A stretch of DNA of 64,000 nt. Source: Eurosta solidaginis (lineage: Eukaryota > Arthropoda > Insecta > Diptera > Tephritidae). Below are positions 41,728 to 51,575 of the stretch, piece after piece. Positions within the stretch are counted from its first letter, which is position 1; every line of letters begins with the position of its first letter. Below the pieces are notes generated by a model, which was not told where the DNA came from, ran no database searches, and worked only from the letters and a program-made list of their open reading frames with translations. Made by a program: the position numbers and the translations under genes. The DNA lies in the NCBI RefSeq assembly GCF_040869045.1, contig NC_090320.1, positions 118,615,112 through 118,679,111 on the forward strand, in the 5' to 3' direction.

Positions 41728-42249
41728 GTATACATTGAAGTTGTGCAACCTGGATATTTTTATTTGATCGCTTATAACTTACGTAGTTTTGCATCGATTT
41801 TATTCGGTGATAGCTTATCTTTTTTCTAATTAAACACGTAAAGAAAAAATATCTGGATAAAAAGTTGTGGTTTTGTAATGTTGCCCTCGCAAAAAGTAAT
41901 TTTTTTCATATTTTTTCATAAAAAAAACAAAAATCTGAAATGATAAGCTAATATCTCGAAAACTATCTGGTTGAGCAAAAACTAATGTATTATGTATTTA
42001 TAGAAAATTTTATCGTCTTTCTGATTCTGTAAACTTTTTTGCAATTGCTTCACCCGTTCGTGAGATATACGTAATTAAAGGGAGCCACCTTTTTGGTTTT
42101 TTCGAATAACGGTAAATTGCAAATATCTCAAAAACGGTACCATAGAAACAAAAATGAACTCAATTTTCGAAATCAGGGGGTGATTTTACATACGAGTTTC
42201 ATAACGGCGTTTCTGGTAAAGAGAAAAAGTTGAAATTCGTGGTCCAGTG
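41728..42249. repeat. Right terminal inverted repeat, ~522 bp
   Basis: Reverse complement of the left TIR with a small insertion near 42005-42045. The gene starts (41342) about 390 bases inside it, so the TIR probably supplies the promoter. Confidence 0.9.
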
Positions 42250-42771
42250 TTATTACCAACTATTCGAATTTGGCTAATTCAAACCACAGTGGGTATTCAA
42301 AATAAGGGACCTAAAGTTCATTAGGGGTTTTATTTTAGCCTATTTGCTTATATTGAATACATTTAGTGATTTCATAAATTTTTTATGAGAAAAATTCAAT
42401 TAAAATTTACTATTTCTTAGCAACATTTTAGGCATTCGAATCAATGTTTCTAAACATAACTTGATTCTTCTTCATACTTATTTTTGAGTTCGAGTTCGAT
42501 TTCTATATACATTTTATGTATCTATATTTATTTATTTATTTATTTTTCCTGATATGTTTTGGGAACCTCCGACGATGATGAAAACTGGCAATTTTGGGTG
42601 TTCTGGCTTGTTTAAAATATGGCAGAAAATGAGGTTTTTACGGAAAATCTGCGGAAGAAAAAGATACCGCTCTTTTAGATTTATGTTCAAATTATTCGCA
42701 CCACATATATATCACAATAAGAGGGGTAAAGGGAGTTCTATCATTTAATAAAAATGTGTGCACTTACCATA
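42250..42771. other. AT-rich spacer
   Basis: No gene supported; runs up to the target duplication of LINE-C. Confidence 0.4.
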
Positions 42772-42850
42772 TATCTCTCCTTAGATAGATAGATAGATAA
42801 TTAATTGAGGATCGCACTGCGACCACTGGTCTATTGTGCCCTCAACTGCT

Positions 42851-43722
42851 TCACAGCACCTCATCCAAGCCGACTTCTCTGATGAACCCTAGCAGTTCAC
42901 CTGGCTTGAGGGATTTGATGTGAGAATGCTCCGGCCATGGTGAACCCAAAAACTTAGCCCTACGTCTTGAGATTGCGTCACATTCCAGGAGTATATGTTC
43001 CACCGTCTCCGCTGATCGATCACAAAATCGGCATGTCTTGTTCGATAGTATGCCCAGCTTCTGCATGTGGCTGTTCAGTCTGCAATGTTCTGTAAGAATA
43101 GCTGTTAGGATCCTCAGTTTATCTTTCGACAGGCCCATTAGTGCCCTATATCGAGTTGTGTTGTAGCCCCCTAGCAGTAACTTAGATTGCCTCAGGCCTG
43201 GCATATTGCGCCAGTTTTCTTCCCTCTTTTCCCCTTCTTCTACTAGTATATGCCGGCTGATTTCCTGCGGGCCTACTGGCAGGAACGGCTCAGGACCAAT
43301 AGGTCGTGTCATTGCTGCCTCTCTTGCCAGGCTGTCCACTTGCTCATTTCCCTCCACTCCCCTGTGGTCAGGAACCCAGGCCAACAAAAGTTTGTTTTGT
43401 GCTCCTAGTTGATTTAGCTTTTCAACGCACTCAAGGACTAGTGCTGATTTTATTTCAGACGCCGAGTTCGCCTTGAGGGCGGCCTGACTGTCACTGAGTA
43501 TGGCAATTGTTTCATTGGAGTATTCGCGCTGAAGGTTCAGGCCAGCACACTGGCTTATAGCGAATACTTCCGCTTGAAAAATGCTCGGAAGTACTCGCAG
43601 AGGCGCTGATATCTTGGCTCTGGATCCAATGACTCCAGATCGAATCCCCTCTGGCGTCCCGAGCCATCGGTATACCATACTATTCTATTTAGCTGATGAA
43701 TTTACACAATTCTGATTTCCTC
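42851..43722 (-). pseudogene. LINE-C RNase H and C-terminal zinc finger
   Basis: The YTDGS motif is in one frame (about 43675) and the rest in another: FQAEVFAISQCAGLNL (Glu), IAILSDSQAALKANS (Asp), LAWVPDHRGVEGNEQVDSLA (Asp; the usual GNE-x-AD reads GNEQVD). The C-terminal finger follows: HCRLNSHMQKLGILSNKTCR FCDRSAETVEHILLECD. RNase H helps remove template RNA. Ends 30-odd bases before the tail. Confidence 0.85.
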
Positions 43723-44741
43723 CTACGTACCCTTGTCTCCCAGTTCTACTTTGTACCTTCTCTCATAGACTATCTGCCTGAGGATATCATCCCTCGGGAG
43801 TTGAGAGATTGGGATCTTCTCTCTCAATTCCACCATGTTTCGGGACGATATGACTTTACCTATGCCCGAGCCCTCCTTGGCAAGATTCAGGAAGATTCGC
43901 TTGGCTGACTGCTCTATTGATATATGCAGCTGGGTCAGATCGAGGATAGCCTCCAGCGCTGCTGTAGGGCATGTGCGCATAGCTCCCGTGATCCATACAC
44001 ATGCCAGTCGCTGAAGTGTTGACAGTGCTTGCCTCGTCGTCGCCCGAGTTGTTCTCGATGCCCAGGCTATCGAACCGTATGTTATCATAGGTTTTACTAT
44101 CATGGTATACATCCATCTTAGCACATGCGGGCTACAGCCCCATGATTTGCCTGCTAAACGTTTGCATATCATGATGGACCTCGTGGCCCTAGCTCTCATG
44201 GAGTCGAAGTGCTGTTTCCATAGGAGCTTGGTGTCAAAAATGACCCCCAAGTATTTCACCGCGGTTCCATGTTCTAGTGCCACGCCATCTATTGTAATTG
44301 CTCTCAGGGCTGGTAGGGCCCTTCTTCTGGTGAAAGGGTTGATGGTCGCTTTAGATGGGTTGATGTTAAGCCCCACACTGGCACACCATCCCTTTGTAAT
44401 ATTCAATGCTCTCTATATTATGTCACAGAGCGTACTCTCGAATTTATCCCTTGCAATTATGACGATATCGTCAGCATATCCCTGGCATCTTATGCCACTG
44501 TCAGATAGCTTTTGCAGGAGTTCATCCACTACTAGGCTCCACAGAAGGGGTGATAGAACACCTCCTTGAGGGCACCCCCTCGTGGTATTAACCTTAACTG
44601 CGTTGTTGCCTACATGGACTTCAGCGATTCTTGTGCGGAGTAGATTGTCAATCCATCTCTGGATAGGCATCTGAATTCCTCTTCTCTGCAGTGCTATGTT
44701 TACGCTTTCGTGAGATGTGTTGTCAAAGGCACCCTCAATGT
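43723..44741 (-). pseudogene. LINE-C ORF2, RT palm and thumb
   Basis: NTTRGCPQGGVLSPLLWSLV, RCQGYADDIVIIARDKFEST with intact YADD near 44470, then an in-frame TAG at 44413-44415, then LNINPSKATINPFTRRRALP, KYLGVIFDTKLLWKQHFDSM and ITYGSIAWASRTTRATTRQA. The thumb is typical of RNase H-bearing LINEs. Ends with a stop near 43723. Confidence 0.88.
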
Positions 44742-44746
44742 CAAGG

Positions 44747-44981
44747 TGTGGTATTTAATATATAAATCACTATTTAATAATAAGCACTATTTATTTTTAT
44801 AAAATATTTTTATTTAACCGCTCCTAAAAGTATGTTACAAAACGTTTTTAAATATTTCAACCGAATGAATATTTTTGAAAGACAATATTTTACAATTGAA
44901 AAATAAAAATTAACAAGAACAAAAAAATTCAATTTATTTAAAGTAGGTACATTTAAAGTTGAATATAAATATAACCCTACA
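44747..44981. mobile_element. Solo LTR, 235 bp
   Basis: Starts TGTGGTATTT and ends CCCTACA (TG...CA), flanked by caagg at 44742-44746 and 44982-44986. No internal retroelement sequence, so it is a solo LTR left by recombination between two LTRs. Family unknown; not the same as the other LTRs in this window. Confidence 0.85.
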
Positions 44982-46482
44982 CAAGGAAAGCGCAAATCAC
45001 TGTTTCCTCTGTTTCGAACGCCCTCTGTATTTCAGATGTTAATTGGTACAGAGCTGTGTCCGTGGACCTACCCGCTCTGTACGCATGCTGGCTATGATGT
45101 AGGGGCCAGCTCTTGAGGGCGTTCGACCTAATTTCTTGGTCCAATATCTTTTCCATTGCCTTCAAGACAAAGGAAGTTAGACTTATTGGTCTGAAGGACT
45201 TTGCCCGCGAATAGTCCTTTTTTCCTACTTTTGGTATGAAAACCACTTCTGCTCTTCTCCACATCATGAGTATGTATCCTAGTGCCAGGCTATCTCTCAT
45301 GATCCTGGCCAGATGTGGGATAATCTGTGTCCCTTGCTGCATTAGCACCGGGTAGATGCCATCCACCCCCGGAGATTTGTATTTCTCAAGGGATTCCACT
45401 GCCCATCTGACTCTGGCCTCACTGAAGAGGGAGTTGGCCAATTGCCAGTCTGATGGGGTTGGTTTCACTCTGGGGAACACAGGTTCCGGTACTTGCGGAG
45501 AGCCACCCGGAAAATGCGTTTGTAGCAAAGCCCTCGCTCGCTCCTCCACCGTTCCGGTATAGGTACCGTCTGGGAACCTAATCGCTAGGTTAATCTCCCT
45601 CTGCTCTTTGGCTAGGGCCTTGTGGAGCCTTGCCGCTGCAGGTGTGCTAGAAATTACCTCATAGAAATTTCTGAAACTTTCCCTCTTAGCTTTCCTTATC
45701 TCTTTATTGTACTTTGTTAGATTTTGAGTGTATTCCTCCCAGTTGCCGGTTCTTCTTGCCACGTTAAAGAGTTTCCTGACTTTCTTTCTTCGTAGTGTCA
45801 GGTCATGCGACCACCAGGGGGTTGCGTTCTTACCCCTAACTAGGGAGACTCGGCAACTGGAGTTGTACGCATCTATCATTATCTGATTTGCTCTATCCAC
45901 TCTGCCCTCTAACTCAGTACAGTTAGTGCTTCTGCTCTTATTTCTGAGACTATCCGCGTTAGCCTCCATGATACTTTTGTAGCTGCCCCAGTTTGTTTTC
46001 CTGGGATTTCTTTTAGGGCTGGATTGCCCCGATACAGCACCCAGCTCAAACATTATGATCCTGTGATCCGATAGGGAGGGTTCTTCTGAGACTCTCCATT
46101 TCGAGATCATATTCTCAGTTAGGTTGTTGCCAAGTGTTATATCTAGGACCTCTGCCCTAACTCTCGTAACAAACGTCGTTTTGCTCCCGACGTTATATAT
46201 ATTCAAATCGTTGCTGACTATATATTCTAGTAAACACTCACCCCTTTGGTTGGTATCACTGCTGCCCCACTCCGTGTTGTGGGAGTTAGCATCGCTTCCT
46301 ATGATCAACGGAAGTTTCGCTCTTCTGCAGTGCTCCACTAGCTTCTGCACGTTAACTGGAGGGACTGTGCTGTCGTCCCCGGGAAGTAGGCTGCGGCCAG
46401 CACAATGCTGGTGTTGGCTCCATTCACCTTTGCCCCGATCTGCACTGCCACCAGATCCCAACTTAAAAATTCTGTAATGCAA
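44982..46482 (-). pseudogene. LINE-C ORF2, endonuclease C-terminal part and RT fingers
   Basis: PLIIGSDANSHNTEWGSSDT (Asp/Asn) and EPSLSDHRIIMFELG (Asp/His) complete the endonuclease. Then TPWWSHDLTLRRKKVRKLFN, SPGVDGIYPVLMQQG, WRRAEVVFIPKVGKKDYSRA KSFRPISL and SQHAYRAGRSTDTALYQL are RT motifs. The frame is cut at ICAFL by the solo LTR, in the palm motif that reads AFLDIEGAFDN-like across the insertion site. Confidence 0.88.
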
Positions 46483-46718
46483 AAATAGTTAATATTTGCT
46501 TTAAGCATTACACATGCTCTTGGTCTCTGCTGTGAGAGATCCCAAATACCTTTGTTATTACTCACATTAAGGCCCCTCACCTGTCCCTTGTAAGCCCAAG
46601 GTTCTTGTATTAAGGCGATGCCCAGATCATCCGAGGCGAACCTCCTCACCAGTACAGCCGAGGCTGCAATGGCGTGATGGAGGTTGATCTGGGCTATTTT
46701 TATGCTTGTGCCGGTCAT
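46338..46718 (-). pseudogene. LINE-C ORF2 start, endonuclease N-terminal part
   Basis: MTGTSIKIAQINLHHAIAAS (Asn of INLHH) and GIALIQEPWAYKGQVRGLN (Glu of QEPW) are APE endonuclease motifs. A 1- or 2-base frameshift near 46400-46450 moves coding to the next block. The ATG lies within ATGA shared with the ORF1 stop. Confidence 0.85.
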
Positions 46719-47947
46719 TTTGGCCCGGCCGGCCTCATCGTATCATCGTCATCCGACAATCCGCTCTCGTTTTCGTCCCGCCTATTCAGCTCAAGCTCCT
46801 GGAGGTCGAAGCCCTCGATGAACTCTTGTGTGGTGGGGACTTCTCGTTCATCCCCAGGCTGCACGATTATGTCCTTCTTCCTTGCTGCTGTGGGAATGTT
46901 TGTGGTCTCGCGAGCTCTGAGGGTATCGGTGCTCGCGTCCGACAGCTCGCCTCTGTCGGTGCCCTCTGCCTCCGCCTTGTCTTCCGGCTGCTCATTTTTC
47001 CCTGGTTGCCTCTGCCTCCAGGGTCTCACTAGGTCCAGGCCGTACCTATAGTGCAGCTTAAGTCCGTTTCTGCGTATAATTTGATACGATTCTTCGTCTA
47101 TGCCCACGTCGAGATGTAGGCCTGTTCGGAAGTATACCCCGCAAAAAACTAGGGCATGCCCACATCCCCTGAACACGTCGTCCATTATGAGCTCTTGGAG
47201 ATTCGTCAGGTCCTCTTGACTTAGGTCCTCCGCTGGGTAGTTACTGGGCAGAACAGCCATTCGGATACCCCTAAGGGCTTCCGAATAGCTCTGCTGCCTT
47301 GGTGCCATCTCAGCGGGTACCCCAGTCGCCCTGGCTTGATTCTCCCTGCCCGTGGATTCAGTGTTCCTGGGAGCGTGGGCCCGTTGCCTCTTAGAACTTT
47401 CAGTTTCCTCCGGCGTAATTTGCCCGATCCTGCGCTTTTCAGCGAGAGCGGGCGCATGCTGGTCAGCTGCAGCTGGCTGTGCTCTTCTTCCTTCATTTCT
47501 TCCTCTTTGAGCATTGGATTTTCTTTGCCCGTGGTCTGGTTCATGCCTGCGCTCATCTGCCCTGGCTCTTGCCTCCCTGGGCGACAGGCCCTCCTCGAGA
47601 TATCGGAGATATCTTTTTACCCCAGCCCCACTTATCCCAAAGCGCCTCTTATCATCCAGCGCTCCTGGACTGCCCCGTGGTGGAAGTGCAGGTTGCCTTC
47701 CTCTGTTGTGCCTTTTGTTTTTTGTCGCGGTTTTAAGAGCCAGTTCTCTGTATACTCCAGGGCTTGTGGAGGGGGATTCATCCCTCTGATGCTCTAAGAA
47801 GAGCATTGCCTCCTCTCTCGTGAGGCTGTCCAGGAATTGCCTGGAGTACGTGCGTGGCCTACTGATTCTCTGCCCGCTGCTCCTCTTGTTGTTGTTAGTT
47901 TTTTTGTTGTTCATGTTTTTCTTACGACAACTTGCTTGACATGGCAA
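46715..47947 (-). CDS. LINE-C ORF1 protein (intact, 410 aa)
   Basis: Intact frame. Basic N-terminus (MPCQASCRKKNMNNKKTNNN), Arg/Ala-rich middle, then a conserved globular part from about residue 215: SYSEALRGIRMAVLPSNYPA, EDLTNLQELIMDDVF, LVFCGVYFRTGLHLDVGIDE, ESYQIIRRNGLKLHYRY. An acidic C-terminal tail follows. No CCHC knuckles. It probably acts as the RNA-binding chaperone of the element. Its stop overlaps the ORF2 start as ATGA (46715-46718), a layout suited to termination-reinitiation. Confidence 0.85.
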   Translation of the reverse strand: MPCQASCRKKNMNNKKTNNNKRSSGQRISRPRTYSRQFLDSLTREEAMLFLEHQRDESPSTSPGVYRELALKTATKNKRHNRGRQPALPPRGSPGALDDKRRFGISGAGVKRYLRYLEEGLSPREARARADERRHEPDHGQRKSNAQRGRNEGRRAQPAAADQHAPALAEKRRIGQITPEETESSKRQRAHAPRNTESTGRENQARATGVPAEMAPRQQSYSEALRGIRMAVLPSNYPAEDLSQEDLTNLQELIMDDVFRGCGHALVFCGVYFRTGLHLDVGIDEESYQIIRRNGLKLHYRYGLDLVRPWRQRQPGKNEQPEDKAEAEGTDRGELSDASTDTLRARETTNIPTAARKKDIIVQPGDEREVPTTQEFIEGFDLQELELNRRDENESGLSDDDDTMRPAGPK

Positions 47948-48297
47948 GCGTTGTTGTCAATGCTTTAATTTGGGGAGCTGGGTTGGTCCGCCGCGGCAGA
48001 GCCCCTTGACGCGGTAAGGCCATGGTTACTCCCCAAGGTGGCCCGGTGTTGGGGAGGCGCCATTATAAGACAGCCGGTGTTGTGGACCTCCTGGCTGCAA
48101 ACCAGTCCAATGGGCACGGTAACGCATGACACCCTGGATTAGGAGGTAATAGTTCCTGGTTACCGATCGCATTCGACCACATCTGTCAGGTGAGCGCGGT
48201 TGCCCCGCTCCCATCTGACTAATTAGTATCATATGCGATCGGCGTAAGCCCCTGCACCGCTACAAGGTGACTGTTTTCGCAGGAGTATCTCTCCTTA

Positions 48298-48945
48298 TAA
48301 ATTTGGACTCAAAATATGCTGGTTACCGGAGGCAAATTTATGAATTGATATTAAGTTTTAATTCGCACGGGTGTCGGATTAATCGGTTAACCTTGATGTG
48401 AAATCACAAATTATAAGCTTTGTATAGCTTCAAAAAGATGTGCCATGAGGGTTATTAAAAAAAATTATAACTTTTTAACACTCGGCGTGAAAAGGCGTAT
48501 TTTATATTGACAAATCTGTCACAAGTCTATTCATCACTGCACTCTGATTTTAAACACTTTAAAACTGTATAGCGCCTATATGACTTTGAAAATTTACCCG
48601 GACGACTCGATTTTGCAAATTTTCCTGACGCTTAAATTCACGACTTTTCAGTGTTGAAGTCCAAAAGGAAAGGAAGGAGGATTATTTTCGGAAGTAGCTT
48701 TTGAGCCGCATGTTGCTCAGATAAGTAGATAAATCGGTTCGAAAAACATATGTTTTTGACATGGGCTGTTTTACTTAGTGTTTTGAAGTAAGCACAGTGG
48801 TGGCAAAATAAAAATATGTATATGAACAAAAAAATCTAAAGTTTGCTGTAAATAAAAAAAATTTAAATTAGAAAAAATATTTTGAGGCCTTGTACTATGG
48901 TACAGTGCATTTGGTTTAGTAACAATGTTTTATCACTATGTATGT
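48298..48945. other. AT-rich spacer
   Basis: No gene supported. Confidence 0.4.
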
Positions 48946-49440
48946 ATCACTAATAATGCTGGATTTGGTTATTGTCAATTACTTGGTTTGACATTCCCAT
49001 GTGCATTTGGTTTAGTAACGATGTTTTATCGGCCTATTGATAAAGCATTAAAGCATTCAAGGTTCGATTCGAGCCCAAGTCAGAACAATAATTTTTTTTA
49101 ATGATAATTATTGTTTTTTTTTAAATTTTTCTATAATTGAAAAATTGTATTTTGTTTTTGGAATAGTATGTAGAAAAATTTTCAGACAACCTGCCAGAGC
49201 TGCGCAGGTAGATCCATTTCGAAGGGTGCTAAGCCTTCATTATCAGTACGCTTTAGGCACGTTCCGCTAACCATTTAGATCAGCGGTGGTTTGTTTGACT
49301 GATAAATTGCTACTTCTATTCCTTTTTACCAACTATATTTACTAAGCGTTGCGCCATCCGTTGCAAATCACTAATAATGCTGGATTTGGTTATTGTCAAT
49401 TACTTGGTTTGACATTCCCATGTGCATTTGGTTTAGTAAC
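48946..49440. mobile_element. tRNA-like repeat unit, further copy
   Basis: One complete unit plus part of another of the family seen at 4646-5733. The stretch atcactaataatgctggatt begins at 48946 and again at 49367, a 421-base period. gcatttggtttagtaac occurs three times (about 48907, 49003, 49425). The A-box region is mutated here (gatctaaatgg on the minus strand). Confirms that the family tends to occur as tandem units. Confidence 0.75.
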
Positions 49441-49719
49441 AGAGTAAATCCATATGAAAACGTCTAAGATTAGCAAAAATTGTTGCTGCCTAGTCTCGGA
49501 TTTCGCTCAAACTTTGAGGGACACTTCTTTAGGGTAATAAAGGAACAAATTGACACACATCAATATTTCGTTTTGTTATTTTCATACTAAGGGCCTCTGC
49601 TGATGGATTTTTTGAGGCATTAATCTCTCCAATTTTCTTCGTAACACTTTAATAATTTAACTCAAAACTGATTAACTTTTTTTACGAAAACACGGTTATA
49701 TTTTGCAATTTATATAATG
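49441..49719. other. Spacer, possibly part of the pseudogene to the right
   Basis: Nothing firmly recognised. Confidence 0.35.
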
Positions 49720-50330
49720 ACAATGTCAATGAATATTTTCGTAATTTTAATTGCCGCTGAGATACAGGAACGAAGCTATGGTATCTTCTCGTGTCTTTGA
49801 TGCTGTTAATGTTTTTAAATCCATCAGTTAAAAACATTTCAGCTGCTTCAACGTCCAAACTAGTTACATAAAAAGAAGGTTATGCCTTGAATTGCGTTCG
49901 AACAAAAGTCAAACATTGACAGTTCGCTGCAAGCTGGCTTTCCTTACGGTCCGTTTGATTGTACCTCCTGCGCCATCACACGGGCTTTTGCCGTGAGAAG
50001 TAGCGAAGAAATGCCACTCTGCCTGCAATCCAAAATCCTCGTTGTGATGGCACATATTTACAAATTTTTTTTGTTTTTGTACTGGGAAGCTGCACCGTCA
50101 CTGAAGTAATAAATTTTTTTAAACTGTGGATAGTTTATTTTAATATGGTCCAAAAATATTTTTTGGAATGAAAAAAAGATAAAGTATGGTGGTTTAGATA
50201 ATCACTTATCACATAGAAAGTTTGTGTCTTAAGTACGCCGTCTTCTTTAAAATATATCACAAAAGGGTGAAGAGTAGCTTGATTTTTTTGTCCAATGAAA
50301 CGCTTGTACCTCATCTTGTACCATGGCGCA
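49720..50330 (-). pseudogene. Pseudogene of a conserved SDGAASQYKNKKN family protein
   Basis: Minus strand: MRYKRFIGQKNQATLHPFVI YF, KTQTFYVISDYLNHHTLSFF, then IYYFSDGAASQYKNKKN, a frame change, CHHNEDFGLQAEWHFFATSH GKSPCDGAGGTIKRTV, further breaks and INSIKDTRRYHSFVPVSQ. I recall this motif set from many arthropod and cnidarian predicted proteins of unknown function, often in multicopy loci. Two or more frameshifts. It may derive from a transposon, since Asp of FSDGAA and the HGK-CDG region look catalytic, but this is inference. Confidence 0.6.
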
Positions 50331-50494
50331 TGGGAAAGAATGGTACAGTGCGTCAAGCGGTTGTTGCGTCACAGGTTGAATGAGACTACGCCTCGAGAAC
50401 ATACGCAGCGCATCTTTCTTTTTGAAGCAGAGAACGTGGTTAATTCAGAATTGAGTGACGTTCAAAGTGAACAGACGTGTTTTTTGTGCCGATA
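50325..50494 (+). pseudogene. BEL/Pao integrase C-terminal fragment (duplicate 1)
   Basis: HGAWERMVQCVKRLLRHRLN then EHTQRIFLFEAENVVNSE matches the end of a BEL/Pao integrase core. Near-identical to 56415-56590 in the second duplicate. Its left part is cut at the duplication boundary near 50325. Confidence 0.8.
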
Positions 50495-50559
50495 AGCGTG
50501 TCTTATTTTATTCAGTTTGTTTCTAAGTTTTTTACATTTAGTCGTTCTAATTAACATAA

Positions 50560-51456
50560 TGGTCAGCTGTGCTAAATGTAATTTAATGTAATTTGCAGTG
50601 TTTGCGAGGGGATTATTTATTTTATGTTATTTGCAATTACAAAATCCACATTGAATGCTCAAATATTTCAGTTGATGCTGCCAATATGCTGAAAGACAAT
50701 AAAAACTTAATGTACAAGTGTGACAATTGTGTTGCTATGTTCTCTCGTGCTAAAGTTCACAAAGCCTTAAAAAGTGTTGACGTGCTGCAAGATTTTTTGA
50801 CGTTGCTCACTCCAACTGAGACACAATCCGATGGTGAAGCAAACACCAATAAAATTAGTACGCGCCCTACATCTGAGGTCGTTGCACCTACGTTAACAAC
50901 GGACCAATCTACCTCTCAGCAATCAACAATTGTTAATTCCGTGACTTCTGCTGGTGTTGTCGATGCTAACATTGAGACTTCAAGTGTATCAACAATAACT
51001 CCTATACAAGCTGATCAAATCTCTAGTAAGAGTAACTTTTAAAATACGCGTATTATCAACGGATTATAGCAAGGTCTTTAATGCTGCGCTACGGCCGACA
51101 AATGTCACTATTAGGCCTTTCCGTTTTTTTCAGAAGGCGGGCGAAAGTCCGTCGGCTTATTAGGTGCGGATGACACTAGGCATATTAAACAAATGCGTAA
51201 TATGTGTTCAATTGAAAGCCTTAAAGTTGATTACCAAAACATGTCTGGAATGCGGACAAAAGCAAATTCGTTGTTTGCTGCTACATCCCAATGTGTTTAC
51301 GACGTCTTTGTGCTAGGTGAGACTTGGCTTAATCATGACTTCTGCAGTGAAGAATTTTTTGATAGAAACCTTTATACTGTTTTTCGAAGAGACCGGTATG
51401 GTTTGTCGTTGAATACTACGCGTGGAGGTGGTGTCTTAATTGCAGTGAAGTTGTGA
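50560..51456 (+). pseudogene. LINE-B-like ORF1 and endonuclease start (duplicate 1)
   Basis: MVSCAKCN at 50560 opens a broken PHD finger ending YKCDNCVAMFSRAKVHKAL (50710-50770). Then a Thr/Ser-rich linker, a 305-base deletion relative to the other duplicate at about 51015, the end of the ORF1 domain (VRVTFKIRVLSTDYSKVFNA), a stop, and from 51193 an endonuclease start (VDYQNMSGMRTKANSLF, VFVLGETWLNHDF) truncated after GGGVLIAVKL at 51456. Sister of LINE-B at 16.6-20.8 kb. Confidence 0.8.
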
Positions 51457-51543
51457 GGACCCCAAAACCGAGGGTTTTGTACCCAACAATACACTATTTG
51501 AATTTATAACCCTGAATTTACTATTTATACATTTTTATGACAT

Positions 51544-51547
<4 letters not shown>

Positions 51548-51574
<27 letters not shown>
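51548..51574. repeat. TA microsatellite
   Basis: About 13 TA units immediately before foldback X. The same tract precedes the partial X copy in the second duplicate. Confidence 0.9.
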
Positions 51575-51575
51575 T

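Larger units (their letters stand above)
38974..42249 (-). mobile_element. Long-TIR DNA transposon with CACTG ends, near-autonomous
   Basis: 3276 bases. Ends are CACTGGTC and its complement, flanked by TTA on both sides (38971-38973 and 42250-42252). The TIRs are unusually long: 38974-39459 and about 41728-42249, highly similar apart from a ~40-base insertion in the right one. Between them a single minus-strand gene encodes an acidic/cysteine-rich protein with transposase character. CACTG termini with 3-bp duplication recall the CMC/CACTA group, but a TWA duplication also fits PIF/Harbinger. The protein matches neither in my reading. Confidence 0.85.
42784..48285 (-). mobile_element. LINE-C, full-length RNase H-bearing non-LTR retrotransposon
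   Basis: 5502 bases between identical 12-bp target duplications tatctctcctta (42772-42783 and 48286-48297). The 3' tail is an ATCT repeat on the LINE strand (42783-42800 on + as TAGA units). The 5' UTR is about 338 bases, then ORF1 (46715-47947) and ORF2 with endonuclease, RT and RNase H. A solo LTR (44747-44981) interrupts the RT. Other lesions are a frameshift in the endonuclease, a TAG at 44413-44415 and a frameshift before RNase H. Domain order places it in the I/LOA/R1-like assemblage. Confidence 0.93.

Noticed and set aside
46674..47797. Several + frames of 85-153 codons opposite LINE-C ORF1
   Set aside because: GC-rich antisense shadows of the ORF1 coding strand.
51460..51500. Helitron 3' hairpin (aaaaccgagggtttt near 51465)
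   Set aside because: A short hairpin is present but no CTRR terminus, no A-T insertion site and no Rep/helicase sequence.
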